NCBI GenBank assembly: GCA_001599915.1
Contig: BCIG01000016.1
Span: forward strand, 496,001-560,000
Source: Symbiotaphrina buchneri
Lineage: Eukaryota; Ascomycota; Symbiotaphrinales; Symbiotaphrinaceae
Reading direction: 5' to 3'
Length of the DNA: 64,000 bases
Shown: piece after piece, positions 44,401-56,163 of the stretch
Position numbering within the stretch: the first letter of the stretch is position 1
How the letters are laid out: each line of letters starts with the position of its first letter
Notes under the pieces: generated by a model
What the model saw: the letters and a program-made list of their open reading frames with translations, nothing else
Database searches by the model: none
Told to the model about the DNA's origin: nothing
Program-made: the position numbers and the translations under genes

Positions 44401-46513
44401 TCAGCGCTCCTTCAGGCTAACCCCCTTAATCCTCTTAGCAAGCCTTTCGGAATCCGACGACGGGGTAGACGGAGAAGTCGAAAAAGACGAAAAACGTTTC
44501 AAAGGTCGCTCACCGCTCTCTTGGAGGATGGCCAGCAGAGTGGCCCACCCAGGTGTCTCCAGTAATTGCATGCCGTCAGAAAGATCGTGAGACCGCGCTG
44601 TGCGGCATACCAGGGCTTCTTCGTCCTATCACGTCGTGAGTAGTCAATAACCAAGTACCAAGGACTGGACAAACCTTGCTCAAAATTCCCATGCTGTGAA
44701 TGAAACATAGCAGATGGAAATCTGAGACTGCGCCGACCCCAGCATCGGACTGTCTGACCACCCCATTTCCAGAAACCCCTAATTGTTGCGCCACCATCCG
44801 TAATTCTTGACTCTCACCAACAATTTCTCTATTCTCAATAGGAAATCCAGCCCCTGTCTTAGTAAACAAAGGATTTGGCTCCGTCGGGAAGCCATGGGTG
44901 AGTGTGACAAGCAGATATTCGACCGGAAACCCAGGATGGTTTGGGTCAGTTGCCGATAGCTGGACACTCGCACCGTGCTCATTAATCTTCCTGTAATATA
45001 CTTCCGGTATGTATCTAGTCCTGCTCTTCGAACCGTCGTCTTCCTCTTCGCTCCGGACAAGCATGATGGAGGGATCAGCCGACGGTTCCACAATATCCGC
45101 TCTTACCATCTCCACAGCGGAGTTTGAAGCTTGATATGCCGATATTGTTATCTGACCATTCTCATCCCCACTGACAACGCAGGTGACGAAATTTGACCCG
45201 AATCGACCAGTATCGCTCCATTTTGTAGGTTTGGGATGCCTAGCCTGCAACTTCGCAGCGAAGACAATCTCAAGAGATGAAAGAAAATACGAGTCAATGT
45301 GCCTCTTACACAGAACGGCCCCGTCACCTGTTCCCGCGTCTATGAGATCTGTCCAGATCACTCCTACTTGCTCCAGACCACACAGACGCGCTACCTCGTT
45401 AATTTCATCCTCGTTGCTCCAGTCTTGCAATGTGATCCCGTCGATTTCATCGACTTGTGGGGGTTCGTAGATTGCCTCCACAACTGCTTTCACTCCTAAT
45501 GGTACTTCTTTGTATTCCTCGTAGTGGCCGTAAAGAAATCCTACTCTTTGAGAGCCAGACCTTCTCCAGAAATCAAGAAAGGAATCAATAATCGCAGGCG
45601 ACGAGAATTCGACATGGTCGACCATGCGGAATGGTTGAGGTTGAAGGGTGATTGCGCTAGGCTGACACTTCGTACAGATGCCCTCGGGCCATGGTGCATG
45701 GCCTGACGGACAATCTCTCTTGACCCGGTAATAGGGCTCACTCAAGGGTGGTATGTAAGAAGACTTGAGCTCAGGTTTGTTGGTTGAAGAGTTTATTTTC
45801 CGAAGGTAAGCATGGAAGGATAAGTGTTTGATCTTCTTCTCTGCCAGGTATCCGGCATCGTAAGGTTCCAAAGGCATGCAGTAATCACACATGCCCTTCG
45901 GACCGTGCTTACACATTCGCTGGTCCCTCTTTCTCGAAATCTTCCCATCTTCTTTGTCCAGCTTGTCATCCAACGGTGATTGTTTGACAACCTCCCAGGG
46001 ATTCTTGATGATGGCTTGCGGAGAAATAGCTTGTGGAGGTGGGGATATTGGTCGGTCTTCAGTCGGCAAGATGGGTAAACCATTCAATCTATTGGCCGAC
46101 GTATGTGGAGCGGAAATAGGATCCGAAGTAGGAGCAGCATGACCGTTGGATGCAGCATCCTGGGTTTCATACCGGACAAACAGCTGATCGCCATGACTGC
46201 ACATCGTCAGCTTGATCTTTCAACAGAGGATGCGGGCATATGATACTTTAGGCCAACCCGCTGTATTGTAATTCCTTTCAATGCCTCTACTAGTCGTTCT
46301 TCGCCGCCGTGGGGCCTGTTGGAAAGGCTCACGGTAGAAGGCACGACATTTTTGGGAAGGTGTTCTAAGATCTAAGATTCTGGTGAGTGAAACGGGCTTG
46401 AGGGTAGGAACCGTGATCTGGCTGCAAACCTTGGGCAGAAGAGCGGTGAACTGATCCTTTGGATCAACGTTCAGCTTGAAGTTCCCATCCCGACCTTGAA
46501 AGCGTAGTATCAT
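44401..46513 (-). CDS. NPL4: Npl4, Cdc48-Ufd1 adaptor
   Basis: Substrate-recruiting cofactor of the Cdc48/p97 unfoldase, needed for ER-associated degradation and SREBP-type membrane factor release. Four exons: 46513-46430, 46371-46247, 46196-44675, 44625-44401; 651 residues. The ubiquitin-like N-domain reads [20 protein letters not shown] and, after intron 1, [20 protein letters not shown]. Zinc fingers follow: [20 protein letters not shown] and [20 protein letters not shown]. The MPN-like core includes [40 protein letters not shown], and [20 protein letters not shown]. The C-terminal end [20 protein letters not shown] is conserved. It diverges from SEC66, and both genes serve the ER membrane. 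Confidence 0.96.
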
Positions 46514-47197
46514 GGTGATTCGGTGGTTTCAGGAATGAGATGATGAAGAAGAATATCGCCGAAACAGACAGACTTTGGTCTCTAAATCGTCCAGTCAGCT
46601 GCGCCAGATGATAGTAAGGCTCAGCACATCGCTCCCAAGGAATGTAATGTTAGGTGAAGGCGTTGAGCGGCCAAACTATGGTGAGAGAGAGGTGTCGCGG
46701 AGCTTCTTGGACTTGTAGAATATGGTACAACAGGCACGGAGGCGACGTCAGAGGATGCGCTTAGCTATGATTCGTCCAGAACATTCAGACCAACAAGCAG
46801 GCCGATATCTTTTAACTGGTCTTACTAAGCTGCAGTTAAGGGCTCGTCAGGCTACCTTACCTGTACAGGTAAGGTAATCAGCTTTCTGCGCGTTGCTTTT
46901 ACTACTACCGTACTACTGGCGACACGAACCCGATTGCGCGCGGATCATAATCAATAATTAACGATGAACTGTCCTTAACTTCATCTACGAAGTACATACT
47001 TACAAAGCTTGACCACCACCACCCTAGTGCAAGCATCGCAATCTACAGTCCAACCCCGTTATTCACTTGAACTGGACTCACCACAGACGTCGCTGCGTCT
47101 GGCTTGCACATCTTACTCTAAAGGCAGCGGACCACCGCTTAAAGGGGACCACCGCCCACGTTGCGCTTCACCGAGAAATTGATAGCCTGCCACGACG
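46514..47197. other. NPL4/SEC66 divergent promoter with palindrome
   Basis: 684 bases without a gene. Holds the 24-base palindrome at 46853-46876. Confidence 0.6.
46853..46876. repeat. 24-base perfect palindrome (TACCTTACC / GGTAAGGTA arms)
   Basis: Perfect inverted repeat centred on TGTACA, a member of the AGGTA/TACCT motif family. It sits about 340 bases from both flanking start codons. Dimer binding or hairpin extrusion is possible; no function is shown. Confidence 0.9.
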
Positions 47198-48010
47198 ATG
47201 GTTGATTGGATCGGGTTGGCAATCCCGTTTGCTTATTTGGGAATTCTCGTGGGCTCTCTGGCAACCTTCTCATATCTCTACCGAAGGCGGAAAGCAGGTG
47301 TGTGCTTCCGATTGGAGTCAAAGCTTCCCCGATTGACCGTCCCGTAGCCAAAGCCGCCTCCTTGGAACCGTGGTTCCCTCCGCATTTACAGCGAAACATT
47401 TACCTGACACTTCTGCACCTGGAACCTGACAGCTCAGGCGAGAAGGCCCCAAGAGTGCCGGACAATGTGCTGAAAGCCGCTTTATTGAGACGTGCTGCGG
47501 AGGACATCCAGCGCATCGTGGCAATCCGGACCCAGAAACAAGCTCTAAGTACTCTGCTCCAGCGAGGGAGCGTCGGAGACGATTTGTGGCAAGGATTTTT
47601 GAGGGCGGAGAAAGAGATTGAGGAAGAACTTCGAGATGTGGTGACAGAGGTAGGATCTCTCGAACTGTCCGTTATTCTAGCGCTAATGCGCCATCTTATG
47701 GCAGGCAAACGCCCTGGCTCCCAACTGGGGTCAGACAATCTTCCAAAGCGCCAGCGAAATGGTCAATAACCTACAGATACGTAAGCGTGTGGAGGAGATC
47801 CAGGCTCAAGCGAAACACGAGAGAGTGTGGTGGGACCAAAAGCGGGCTGCCATCCAGTCTGACTTCATGAAGGAGTTGGAAGGAGCTGGGGCGCCTTCCA
47901 CACTCGGCGGAAAGGGGGCCAGCGATGAGGATGGTGTCCTAGTTGAAGCTGGCGGCCCCACTGCTTCGGAAAAGAGCACTAGTTCGAAGAAGAAGAAAGG
48001 GAAACGATGA
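47198..48010 (+). CDS. SEC66: Sec66/Sec71, post-translational translocon subunit
   Basis: Subunit of the Sec62/Sec63 complex that passes finished proteins through the Sec61 channel into the ER. Three exons: 47198-47297, 47348-47649, 47705-48010; 235 residues. It begins with a signal-anchor: MVDWIGLAIPFAYLGILVGS, then LATFSYLYRRRKA. The cytosolic part has LEPWFPPHLQRNIYLTLLHL, VPDNVLKAALLRRAAEDIQR, DDLWQGFLRAEKEIEEELRD, and NALAPNWGQTIFQSASEMVN, conserved in the Sec66 family, ending in a Lys-rich tail (SSKKKKGKR). Splice phases (1, then 0) close cleanly. Confidence 0.95.
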
Positions 48011-48575
48011 ATGTTATGGTCTATCGAATCAGATTTTGTGCTTCTCTGAGGTACAATTGCATTGGGTCGGCGTTCATAGCATGCCTAAGGGCCGTCTCGA
48101 AGGTCATCAGGGGCATCGTCATCACATGTTTACGCTTCGCACCTAGACCGCTACTCGTTGGACATTCCACACAAATACAGCTGGTCATCTGGATGGTTGG
48201 AAATTGTGTTTTCTGATGTGCTGCAGCCGAAAGTTGAGCCAACCTATCCTGGCACAGCGAGAGATAACTAGGTATCGCCAGTAACTTCGCGGCCGGCTGT
48301 GGCCAAACCCCGAGCATGCCTCAACAGAAGGACCGTATAATACCATAGTCAAATCACAATCTGTAGGTTTCGGCCACCCCCTACCTCTATGCCGATAGAC
48401 CTCAGAGCCGCTCAATTCATCATATGCACCCAGCAACCCGCAGATATAAGGCAATAGTATCAGAGCAAACGTCATGAGGTTGAGAAAGCGATCTCCGAGT
48501 GAGTGAAAGGACAAGAGGTTCTATGACTTCCGCAGTTCTCATACAGTAATAGTCTGTGGTAGCACATGCCTCTAA
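48011..48575. other. Convergent 3' space, SEC66 / NOP14
   Basis: 565 bases between facing 3' ends; nothing recognised. Confidence 0.5.
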
Positions 48576-51443
48576 TCACTTCCGGCTCTTCCTCAATCTT
48601 TTCTCCCTTTCGTACGAGTTGGCCTCTCGACCTTCCTCCCCTTGTATTTCAGCCACGAGTCTCTTGTACTTCCTCTCATACTCTCTATCTGCCTCCTTCT
48701 TTTCCCGCAACGATTCTCTGGCAATAAAGTTTGCATCCTTCCGCAGTTCCCTCATTGCCCCCTTACGCTCTTTCTTGTATTCTGCCTTCAATTTGTTGAG
48801 TTCGGCTCGTTCACGCTGGGGATCATAATGCTTTTCAGGGTTATATGACTCCTCAAACTTAGGTATCGAGGTCTTGATGGCTAGTGGACGATGGTTATGC
48901 AACGTCAATGGTCGGCGCGAGAGGCGAGCCTGCACAAGCATGCGCGAGAGATTTGTTCTTGCCTTGTCGAGCTTCGCCTGTACGGGTATCAGCTCAATTC
49001 AGAAGGGAGTATAGGATCTGCTTTACAGTTGTATTCGGAGGGATTTTGTCGCGGCAAGACCCGTTCAGATAATGTTCCAACGACTGTAAGAGAGGCTGAA
49101 AGACCTCAATGAAAGCGGACTTGCCCGCCCATAGTCCCGCCATAAGACCTATCAATTCCACATTCGTCTCCAGTACAGCTAGCTTCAATTCTTCCCCGTC
49201 TTGCTTCGTTTGCTGCCCATCAACAATATCCCAGAAGCGTAGGTTCCGAGAGACTACCGCCGAGGCATCAACAATGCGCAAAGACTCCTTTGTTTCCCGA
49301 CTGCGGAATTCCGCGGAGCCTTGCAGCTTCTCAGGGGCGAGAACACTCAGGGCATTCAACGTATGATTGACAACCTCAGGGACGTATCGTTTCGATAGCC
49401 TCTGGTACTGCAGAAACAAAGATGCGAAGTAGCTCCCCTTTACCAGATCTCCAACTGTCTCTGAGCTCTTTTGTCCCAAGTATCGCGCCATACTCAGCAT
49501 GGCTGGAGTGACAACTTGGTGAAAGTGGTCAGAAGTTGAGAAAATGGTGCCGATTGCGGTCAGGATTATAAGATCTCCTGCATTGGGATTCAGAGGTCTT
49601 TCTTCTTGGAGGGTCTGGAGATGCGCGCGGAACGCTCGTGCAATGTCTTCCGAGTAAGACTTAGCTAAAGAATGGATATGGCGTATGATAGCCTCAAGCG
49701 CTGTAAATGGCGGACGGTCGCTCTGATCTGCTAGATAGGCGATGTGTTGTACTAAGACCACTGAGAACGCAGCTAGTTTAGCTTTATTTTCACTCTGCAG
49801 TCGTGGATGATGCAAAGCCCGTATCCGTTGGATCACAAGGGGAAGATCCGTAAGAGGTACGTCTCTTGTGATATTAATTAGTTCCGCATGGCTTTGAGGA
49901 CACGCATAAGTATATGCCAGATTCGCCGGTCCACTCTTCAAGCTTAGTGGCCCAGCTTCTGCTGTCAGCCCCTGGCCAAACTCTGCTTTGCTCATCTCTT
50001 CTTTTGAAAGCAGCCCTTGTATGAACTCATCGTCATCTTGTTCGGCTCCACCTTCGTCAACTGCTTCCTGTTCCGACATGCCCTCTTCATCGTCAGACTG
50101 TGATATGTCCGTAGCCGAGTCGAAGTCAACAAGGTCATCATCGATAATAAAGTCATCCTCATCTTCGACGCCCATCTCAGTCTTAGCATTAATGGTGGCC
50201 TTTATGCCTTCTCCGATACCGAAATAAGCAGCATCATCCAAGGTCTCCATAGCCTCACCATCTGACATATCATCGCCATCAGCGTGTACCTCACTACCTT
50301 CTTCCTCTTCTCCCCGCATCCGCCGTTGTCTTGCTTCTTCAAGGTCACGTAGCTTTTTGGCTTCTTCTGCCGCTTTCTCCTCTTCGGTCTTCGTTCTCTC
50401 CGCAGGTTGTGCACGCTTGTCGAAAGCCATCTGCCGCAGTCTTTCGTCGTACTCCTTGTCAGCTCTAGGCTTATCCATATGATTCACCATGGCAGCTCTT
50501 TCCGGATTCATTCGCTTGTCACCATCCGATTCTGCCTTTTGTTTTGTGTTCGGCGGCGGTTTTCCTCTCATAAGAGCGAGAAGGTCAGGTAACCCCTTGT
50601 CAAGTTCTTCTCTTAATACTTCATCTTCCTCTTTGGCCTGCTGTCGCTCGTATTTGTGCAGTTTTGATTTAGCTATGACTTCTTTCATGACCTCTGCCTT
50701 GGACTTCTTCCTCTCCGGTTCTCCCTCTTCTAAATCATCTCCATCTGTTGCTGGCTCACCTCCGTCTTCACGTCCCCTTTTGCGTCGATCTGGGGAACCA
50801 TCGGTAGTCTCTTCATCCGATAAGCCAATGTCATTGTCCTCGAAATCATCGACATCACCATTAGTCTCGAAAGCTAGAGATTTGCCAAGATGTGTAAGCC
50901 CTCCGTCATCCTGGTTGTCTTCCAGATCAAACAAGGAGCCTTTGTTATTGGCTCTCTGTTTTGCCCGCGCGAATCGTTCGAGCATCTTCTCCTCAGGAGT
51001 CATTGTAGGGTCATCTTCGCCAAAACGTCTATCCATTATGCCGCCGACTTTGTTTCTGCGTTGTAATTCCCGCAGTAGCGTTTTCTTCCTCTGTAGTCCC
51101 ATGCTATAAGCATGTATGTTGTAGATTGATCGTCAGGGCTACATACCGCTTCTTCCCCAAGACTCTTCGTGACCCCAGGCCTGCCTGTGACGCCTTTTCC
51201 CGATTTGCCTGCCAAACCTTTGTTATCAACCACCTCAAATTTCTGACCGCGTGCCGGCGCTTTCAGTTCAAAAGGGTTGAATTGTTCTCTGATTCCTTCC
51301 AACGCCGCATTGCGCTCTATCCTCTTGTTCACTAGGGCTCCAGTTGCTCGTTCTTTTTTCTTCTGCTTTTTGGATTGCGGGGCCCCCGTAATGCCCTGTT
51401 CTCGTAGCGATGCCTTGAGGCGTTTTAACTGTGAGGGTGGCAT
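48576..51443 (-). CDS. NOP14: Nucleolar 40S biogenesis factor Nop14
   Basis: Component of the small-subunit processome in the nucleolus, needed for 18S rRNA maturation with Emg1 and Noc4. Three exons: 51443-51147, 51090-49027, 48977-48576; 920 residues. Conserved N-terminus: NPFELKAPARGQKFEVVDNK, TGRPGVTKSLGEEARKKTLL, NKVGGIMDRRFGEDDPTMTP and EEKMLERFARAKQRANNKGS. A long acidic middle (EDEDDFIIDDDLVDFDSATD and others) separates this from a helical repeat region. The end includes RRPLTLHNHRPLAIKTSIPK, FEESYNPEKHYDPQRERAEL and KLVAEIQGEEGRE-like helices with Lys/Arg-rich tails. The exon 2 acceptor is 15 bases downstream of a decoy AG that would give an ATG; homology selects the used one. Confidence 0.96.
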
Positions 51444-51771
51444 GGTCCAATGTGGGCTAATAGGGCGTCAGGGTGTAGAGCCTACATCGAGCATCTTTGC
51501 GGCCCAAAATTTCGAGATGGAGTTGAAATATGGCGGCAGAATCATCAAAGACTAGTACGATAACAGTCACCGCCTATCTTGACGGACTGTGCCTTGTTGG
51601 ATAAGGGACCCAAGTACCTTACCTTACCTTCCCGGAATTTACAAGGATAACCAGTACTAGTACCGTTCCTTACCTGTATCTGTAAGACGCGCTGTAGCCT
51701 CATACGTCGAGCTTTATGGGGAAAAAGGTACATCTTTTCAGATAGCCTCCCCTCAGCCATGGCTGTCCAGT
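51444..51771. other. NOP14 / unknown-gene divergent promoter
   Basis: 328 bases; holds AGGTA-type motifs in TACCTTACC form at about 51615-51632 and a GTACTAGTACC patch near 51655-51665. Confidence 0.6.
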
Positions 51772-53018
51772 ATGAACATCTTCCATTATGATCGCTGGCT
51801 ATGGGTTGGGTTGGGTAAGAGCTTACCAATACTCTCTGTCCCTCTGCGGACCAATTGCTGACGTTTATATAGGCATCTTCTCCGTCGTCGCCATCAGGAC
51901 TGCCCGTGCTCAACTCCAGGCTGTGCGCGATGCCACCGAAGTCCCACTTGTGCAGAAACAGCCAAGGGTCGTGAGCCAGGAGACTGAAGATGGTAATATC
52001 ACCCAGAGGCTATATAGGGTTGATTCTGATTGCGGAGTTGCAGCCTTGAAACTTGACACGCTGCGGAGCCTAATTGAAGGGCCGAGTCCTGAACTACGTG
52101 CCGCGTACGTTGCCCCGTGGTCTGCCTGGATCCTCTGTGAGCGCATCAGCTGAGCTGTGTGGTCAGGGCTATCAAGATAATATGTGATCGCGCAACCGCC
52201 GGGGCGGTGTTCGATTTACTTCTTAACGACATTGTTGGCGAAGATGCTGACAAGAAAATGGAGGCTCTCATGGCATTAAAAATGCTGGCAGAGAGAGGTA
52301 GGCATCTGTCTTTAATCGCCATGTTCTGTGCTGTGGGTGTATAACCTTTTTTCTAGAAGTTGCGCACAAGATAAATAACGTGCGAACCTTCGCTGCTCTG
52401 GTCACTTCACTTGTTCAGGAACTACCCAACAAGGGCAATTCACATCCGCCTCATTCGCCATCTGAACGCATGGCACTAACCATCTTGAACCATCTACTTC
52501 CATACAATGTATCTGATGCACTGAAGGGTGGGCTTGTGAAGAGATGGCTCGCCAGGTACCCCCTGGGCTCGAATGAAGCGGCTAGGCGAGCGGCCATACA
52601 ACGTTTCAAGGCCTTTACTGCCGGAGATGGGCTGATGTCCGAGATTATCAGCTACATCGATCAAAACGCCGAAGGGAGGAAACAGATGCGACAAGTTGGC
52701 CTGCTGGGTTCGGCAATGGATGAAGATGATGCGGACGATATACTGATGGTAGGCGGTGAAGATACAGCTGGTCACGCACCCGAGCCACCATCAACAGGGA
52801 ACAGGAGGCTCAGAGAAGAGAGCGAAGAGGAGCAGGCGCTCAGGCGAAGGAGGAGAGAAGCCATGGTCTTCAGCGAAGGTGGCAGACCCCTTGGAAGGGA
52901 GAACATCATCCAACCAGTCCGAGACAGCGAGGAAGAGGGGTCCCAAAGAAGGTCGTCAGTACAGCAAATAGATGGTTTCAATGAAGCTCAAAATTCGGAA
53001 GTCACATCTGAGCCTTAA
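51772..53018 (+). CDS. Unrecognised fungal membrane-anchored helical protein
   Basis: I do not recognise the family. Four exons: 51772-51814, 51873-52104, 52167-52297, 52357-53018; 355 residues. It starts MNIFHYDRWLWVGLGIFSVV, a short N-terminal span or signal-anchor. A helical middle follows with repeat-like blocks (CGVAALKLDTLRSLIEGPSP; AAIKIICDRATAGAVFDLLL; KMEALMALKMLAEREVAHKI; FAALVTSLVQELPNK), resembling ARM/HEAT-type alpha-solenoid spacing. The C-terminal third is charged and likely disordered (EESEEEQALRRRRREAMVFS), with a conserved-looking SEGGRPLGRENI. The start was set by phase and by the span; the annotated reading avoids an in-frame read through intron 1. It could anchor a complex to the ER or outer mitochondrial membrane. 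Coding status is strong from splice phases and long exon 4. Confidence 0.75.
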
Positions 53019-53421
53019 GAGGCATGTCAGCAGCTATCCTATTTTTGAGATTCGGTCTTGCAGAAGGGCAAGGTGTAGGTTCTGCTCTGCATCAAATACA
53101 GAACGAAACCTGTGACGGGACTGGTGTTGTCTAACTTTTTGAACTACCTTGAACCTGAACGCAGTTTACCCGCGGATGCTGAACTTTCGATTGTTCACCT
53201 TGTTGTGACGTAGCAATACTCCTACACTGCAATATCACAGTCCGTACCAGCTGAGCTTCGCCACATGATCCGTCTTCCGTTTACTATGTCTTACCAATCC
53301 CAAGTGCTTCATTTCAGCTAAGCTTCGATAGAAGAGGGTCCTTCCCAACTAGTCAGCATAATTTGACCGTAATGAACGAGTAACAGCAGAAGTATAGAAC
53401 GCGAGTCTGGAAATGCGGAAC
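53019..53421. other. Convergent 3' space, unknown gene / ORC3
   Basis: 403 bases between facing 3' ends; nothing recognised. Confidence 0.5.
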
Positions 53422-55767
53422 TCACAATAACCTTTCATCCTCGCTAGGCCCCTCTCCGAACTCATGTCCAAACAGTGTAGAAAAAGCAGACCAAAGATCG
53501 AATACATTGATCAGAGCGCCCGACTCCAAATATAATTGGTAAAGCACAGCCGTTGCAGGTTGGTTCGGCTCAAGACCACCATTTGTGATCCCACAGCAGC
53601 TGCAACCGAGATAATCATGCGGCCGCGATAATGCTCGTTCAATTGCAAATCGCGGCCTTGCTGTAAAGACGTCCCGAAGCGGCGATTTAAGGTCATACAG
53701 AAAGACTTCGTGTAGGAACAAAGTACGCGGGTTGAAGAAGTCCTGATCAAAATAGCTCTGAAATGCATCATGTGCAAGATCGACCAATCTCGAATATGCA
53801 GCATCCTCCGCAGAAAGCGCCGCATTGTGCTTGCTCAGCTCGACTTTTTGGGCTACCACAGTGGTCCGAAGGGTTTGCCTTCCGACATCGTGCTCACTTC
53901 TCAGTGGTCCTCCACTAGTTCCTTTGGCATCCAGAAGCGCGCGTAGTGAGTCCTGGATTCTGGATAGCTGTGCGCTGAGGTTGCCATCTCCTGCCGTTTC
54001 CGGTCTCAATACGTGCAAAAGAGTCATCAACGCATCAGATGGTAGCTTCTTTAGTGTGAGCAGAAACTCCCGGATGGTGGCAGATTTCTGGAGCTCTCCG
54101 TTCATGGCCAATATATACAGTTCAGGCAACGGTTTAGCGTTTCTGATGGACACGGTAGCAAGAGCTTTTTGAAGAAGAGAAATTGCAGTGATCTGGCGAG
54201 AACAGACTTCCTGGTAGATAGCCCTCGCGTTCATCACGGTTGAAAAGAGGGCCCTATCGTCGCCAAGAACCTCTTTGACTAACATGGTATTTCCTGTGCC
54301 GACTTGCTCTTCCGCGAACCTGCATAGGTCAACAAAAGGATAAAGCACTTTGCTGGCTCGAATTCTGGCTCACCTGCGGAAAGAAGGTAGATTTCGTATG
54401 GCTTGGAAATGCTCCCCTTGTAAGACCTCGTACTTGAGATCCGAGGAACCGAGGATGCTTAATGGATTTCCAAAGAAATGTGACATATAGGCATACTGTA
54501 TACAATAAGCGGACCGGGACATTGTTAAGAAGGGCTAGACTACCTTGAAAGCGTTGCAGAGTGCTTCGACGCTCTGGACATGGTCAAGCTGCCATTCCAG
54601 AAGCATACGAACAACGTTAGGTCCGAGACGAAGCATCGCACCGTTGTCCATCAGCGTAGCTTGCAGGACCATCATTATCGCCTCATTCGCATTAGTAACA
54701 TCAAATGCTTTTCCACTCATGCAGCGGATAGCCAGCCGGGGAAGCTTTTCATGAAACAGATCGATCGAAGTGGCGAGGCCGAATAAGAGGACGAACGGAA
54801 TACGGTCACGCCACGCACTTTGTCTAGTCAGCATCTTCATAATTCGGTACATATGGAAGACAGACTGCAGAAGTGAGATCAACTCCGCTAGTTGTGGGCC
54901 ATTGAAGCCCTCTGTGTCCTGAAAAGCTACGACCACTTTGGTAATTCCTTTGGAGCACACGTAGTTTTGGAGAATTTGTAGATCATAGTTGAGTAGTTTA
55001 GAAGTCTGTTCGAGTTAGCACAAGACACGGTTCTTATTATGCTACCTTACACTTTGGTAGTCCTCTATCTCTTCTTCTCCGGTCTTTGATGCAGCATTTT
55101 GTCTTATCGCACCCTTTATGATGTTCTTGAGAGCTGTTTTGAGATTGGGCGCTTGTTCCGACGTTAACACGACGACAGGGGCGTCTGTTTCAATACGTAA
55201 ACGTGCGGCCAACTGTGCAAAAAGCATTCGATGAGAAGCAATATTTGGCCCGGCTTTGATAAGGCCTGTGGGAATCTGAGCGTGAAAATGGCTTGATAAT
55301 CGTAAGCGGCAGCAAGAAGAAATTCGTTCAGTCTACATACTCCTTCTCTACAGGACCAGATGTGACGAATTCGGCGACCCTTTGTAAAGTGTCGGTATTG
55401 AGATCTTGGAGAATAGCCTAGATACTTAGCATGGATCCACACTGAATGGTGCGGCATTATACCTCCATGTGCTCATATTGACGTCTCCAGGCTTCTTTGT
55501 ATGTTGCATACCGTAAAGCGGTGCATTTATCTCTCTCGGAGCCGTCCAGTAAAGGAACCAAAGGTATTGTGTCCAAGCTCTTCTTGCTAGTAGCAGCAGA
55601 ACTCGGCTTAGACACCTTTCTTCTTTTCGCAGGTCGGTGCCGTTGGCCAAATGCACCCGAGGGATCATAGACATAGCAAGCCTGCCGAGGTTTATCAACG
55701 TGGGCTGTAGACTAGAGTTTGATCGACAGACCTCATGCAAACTGGTGTCCACGTCAATCGGTTCCAT
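53422..55767 (-). CDS. ORC3: Origin recognition complex subunit 3
   Basis: Subunit of the six-protein complex that marks replication origins and loads Cdc6/Mcm. Eight exons: 55767-55732, 55681-55463, 55417-55337, 55275-55051, 55005-54866, 54817-54544, 54495-54374, 54319-53422; 664 residues. Diagnostic text: ACYVYDPSGAFGQRHRPAKR, YATYKEAWRRQYEHMEAIL, IPTGLIKAGPNIASHRMLFA, KGITKVVVAFQDTEGFNGPQ, AWRDRIPFVLLFGLATSIDL, FKYAYMSHFFGNPLSILGS, and the winged-helix end NQPATAVLYQLYLESGALIN, VFDLWSAFSTLFG. Intron 5 (54865-54818) is 48 bases, in frame and stop-free with a GTCTGT donor; leaving it in would break the conserved LISLLHAWRDRIPF block. Intron 1 also has a GTCTGT donor. Divergent from the PPR gene. 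Confidence 0.93.
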
Positions 55768-56163
55768 GTCGATGATGTTGAGAAACTAGAGCGCAGAAGC
55801 GACTTTTGTAGATGCATGGGTCGCTAGAGAATCAATGTCATATTTTTCCATGAAGTTGCTGCGCCGGGAATTGGTGGATTGCACTTTGGTATCTGGGGCT
55901 ATTTTGTGCTGCAGGCCTCGACAGGGGCTTGATGCACAAGATCTTTGAACATTCTCTCATTGACCTGTCAATCGATATTCGCTACCGCGTAGGTTGACGC
56001 GCCTGTTGGCCCTGGGACGTGTCACTGGTAATTTAGCCCAAATCCGGTTAGATGTTACTCAGTAGGGCACGGTACGGGCTCGTTTGGTACCGTAACGTAG
56101 ATAAGATAAGTAAGGTAAACCTCCCGTCTCGAACACAAATTATTCGCAACGCACAACTTATAT
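55768..56163. other. ORC3/PPR divergent promoter
   Basis: 396 bases; GGTACCGTAACG and AAGGTA motifs near 56085-56120. No gene. Confidence 0.55.

Noticed and set aside
50489-51109. 206-codon Ser-rich frame opposite NOP14
   Set aside because: Antisense of the acidic Asp/Glu/Ser codons of NOP14; low complexity only.
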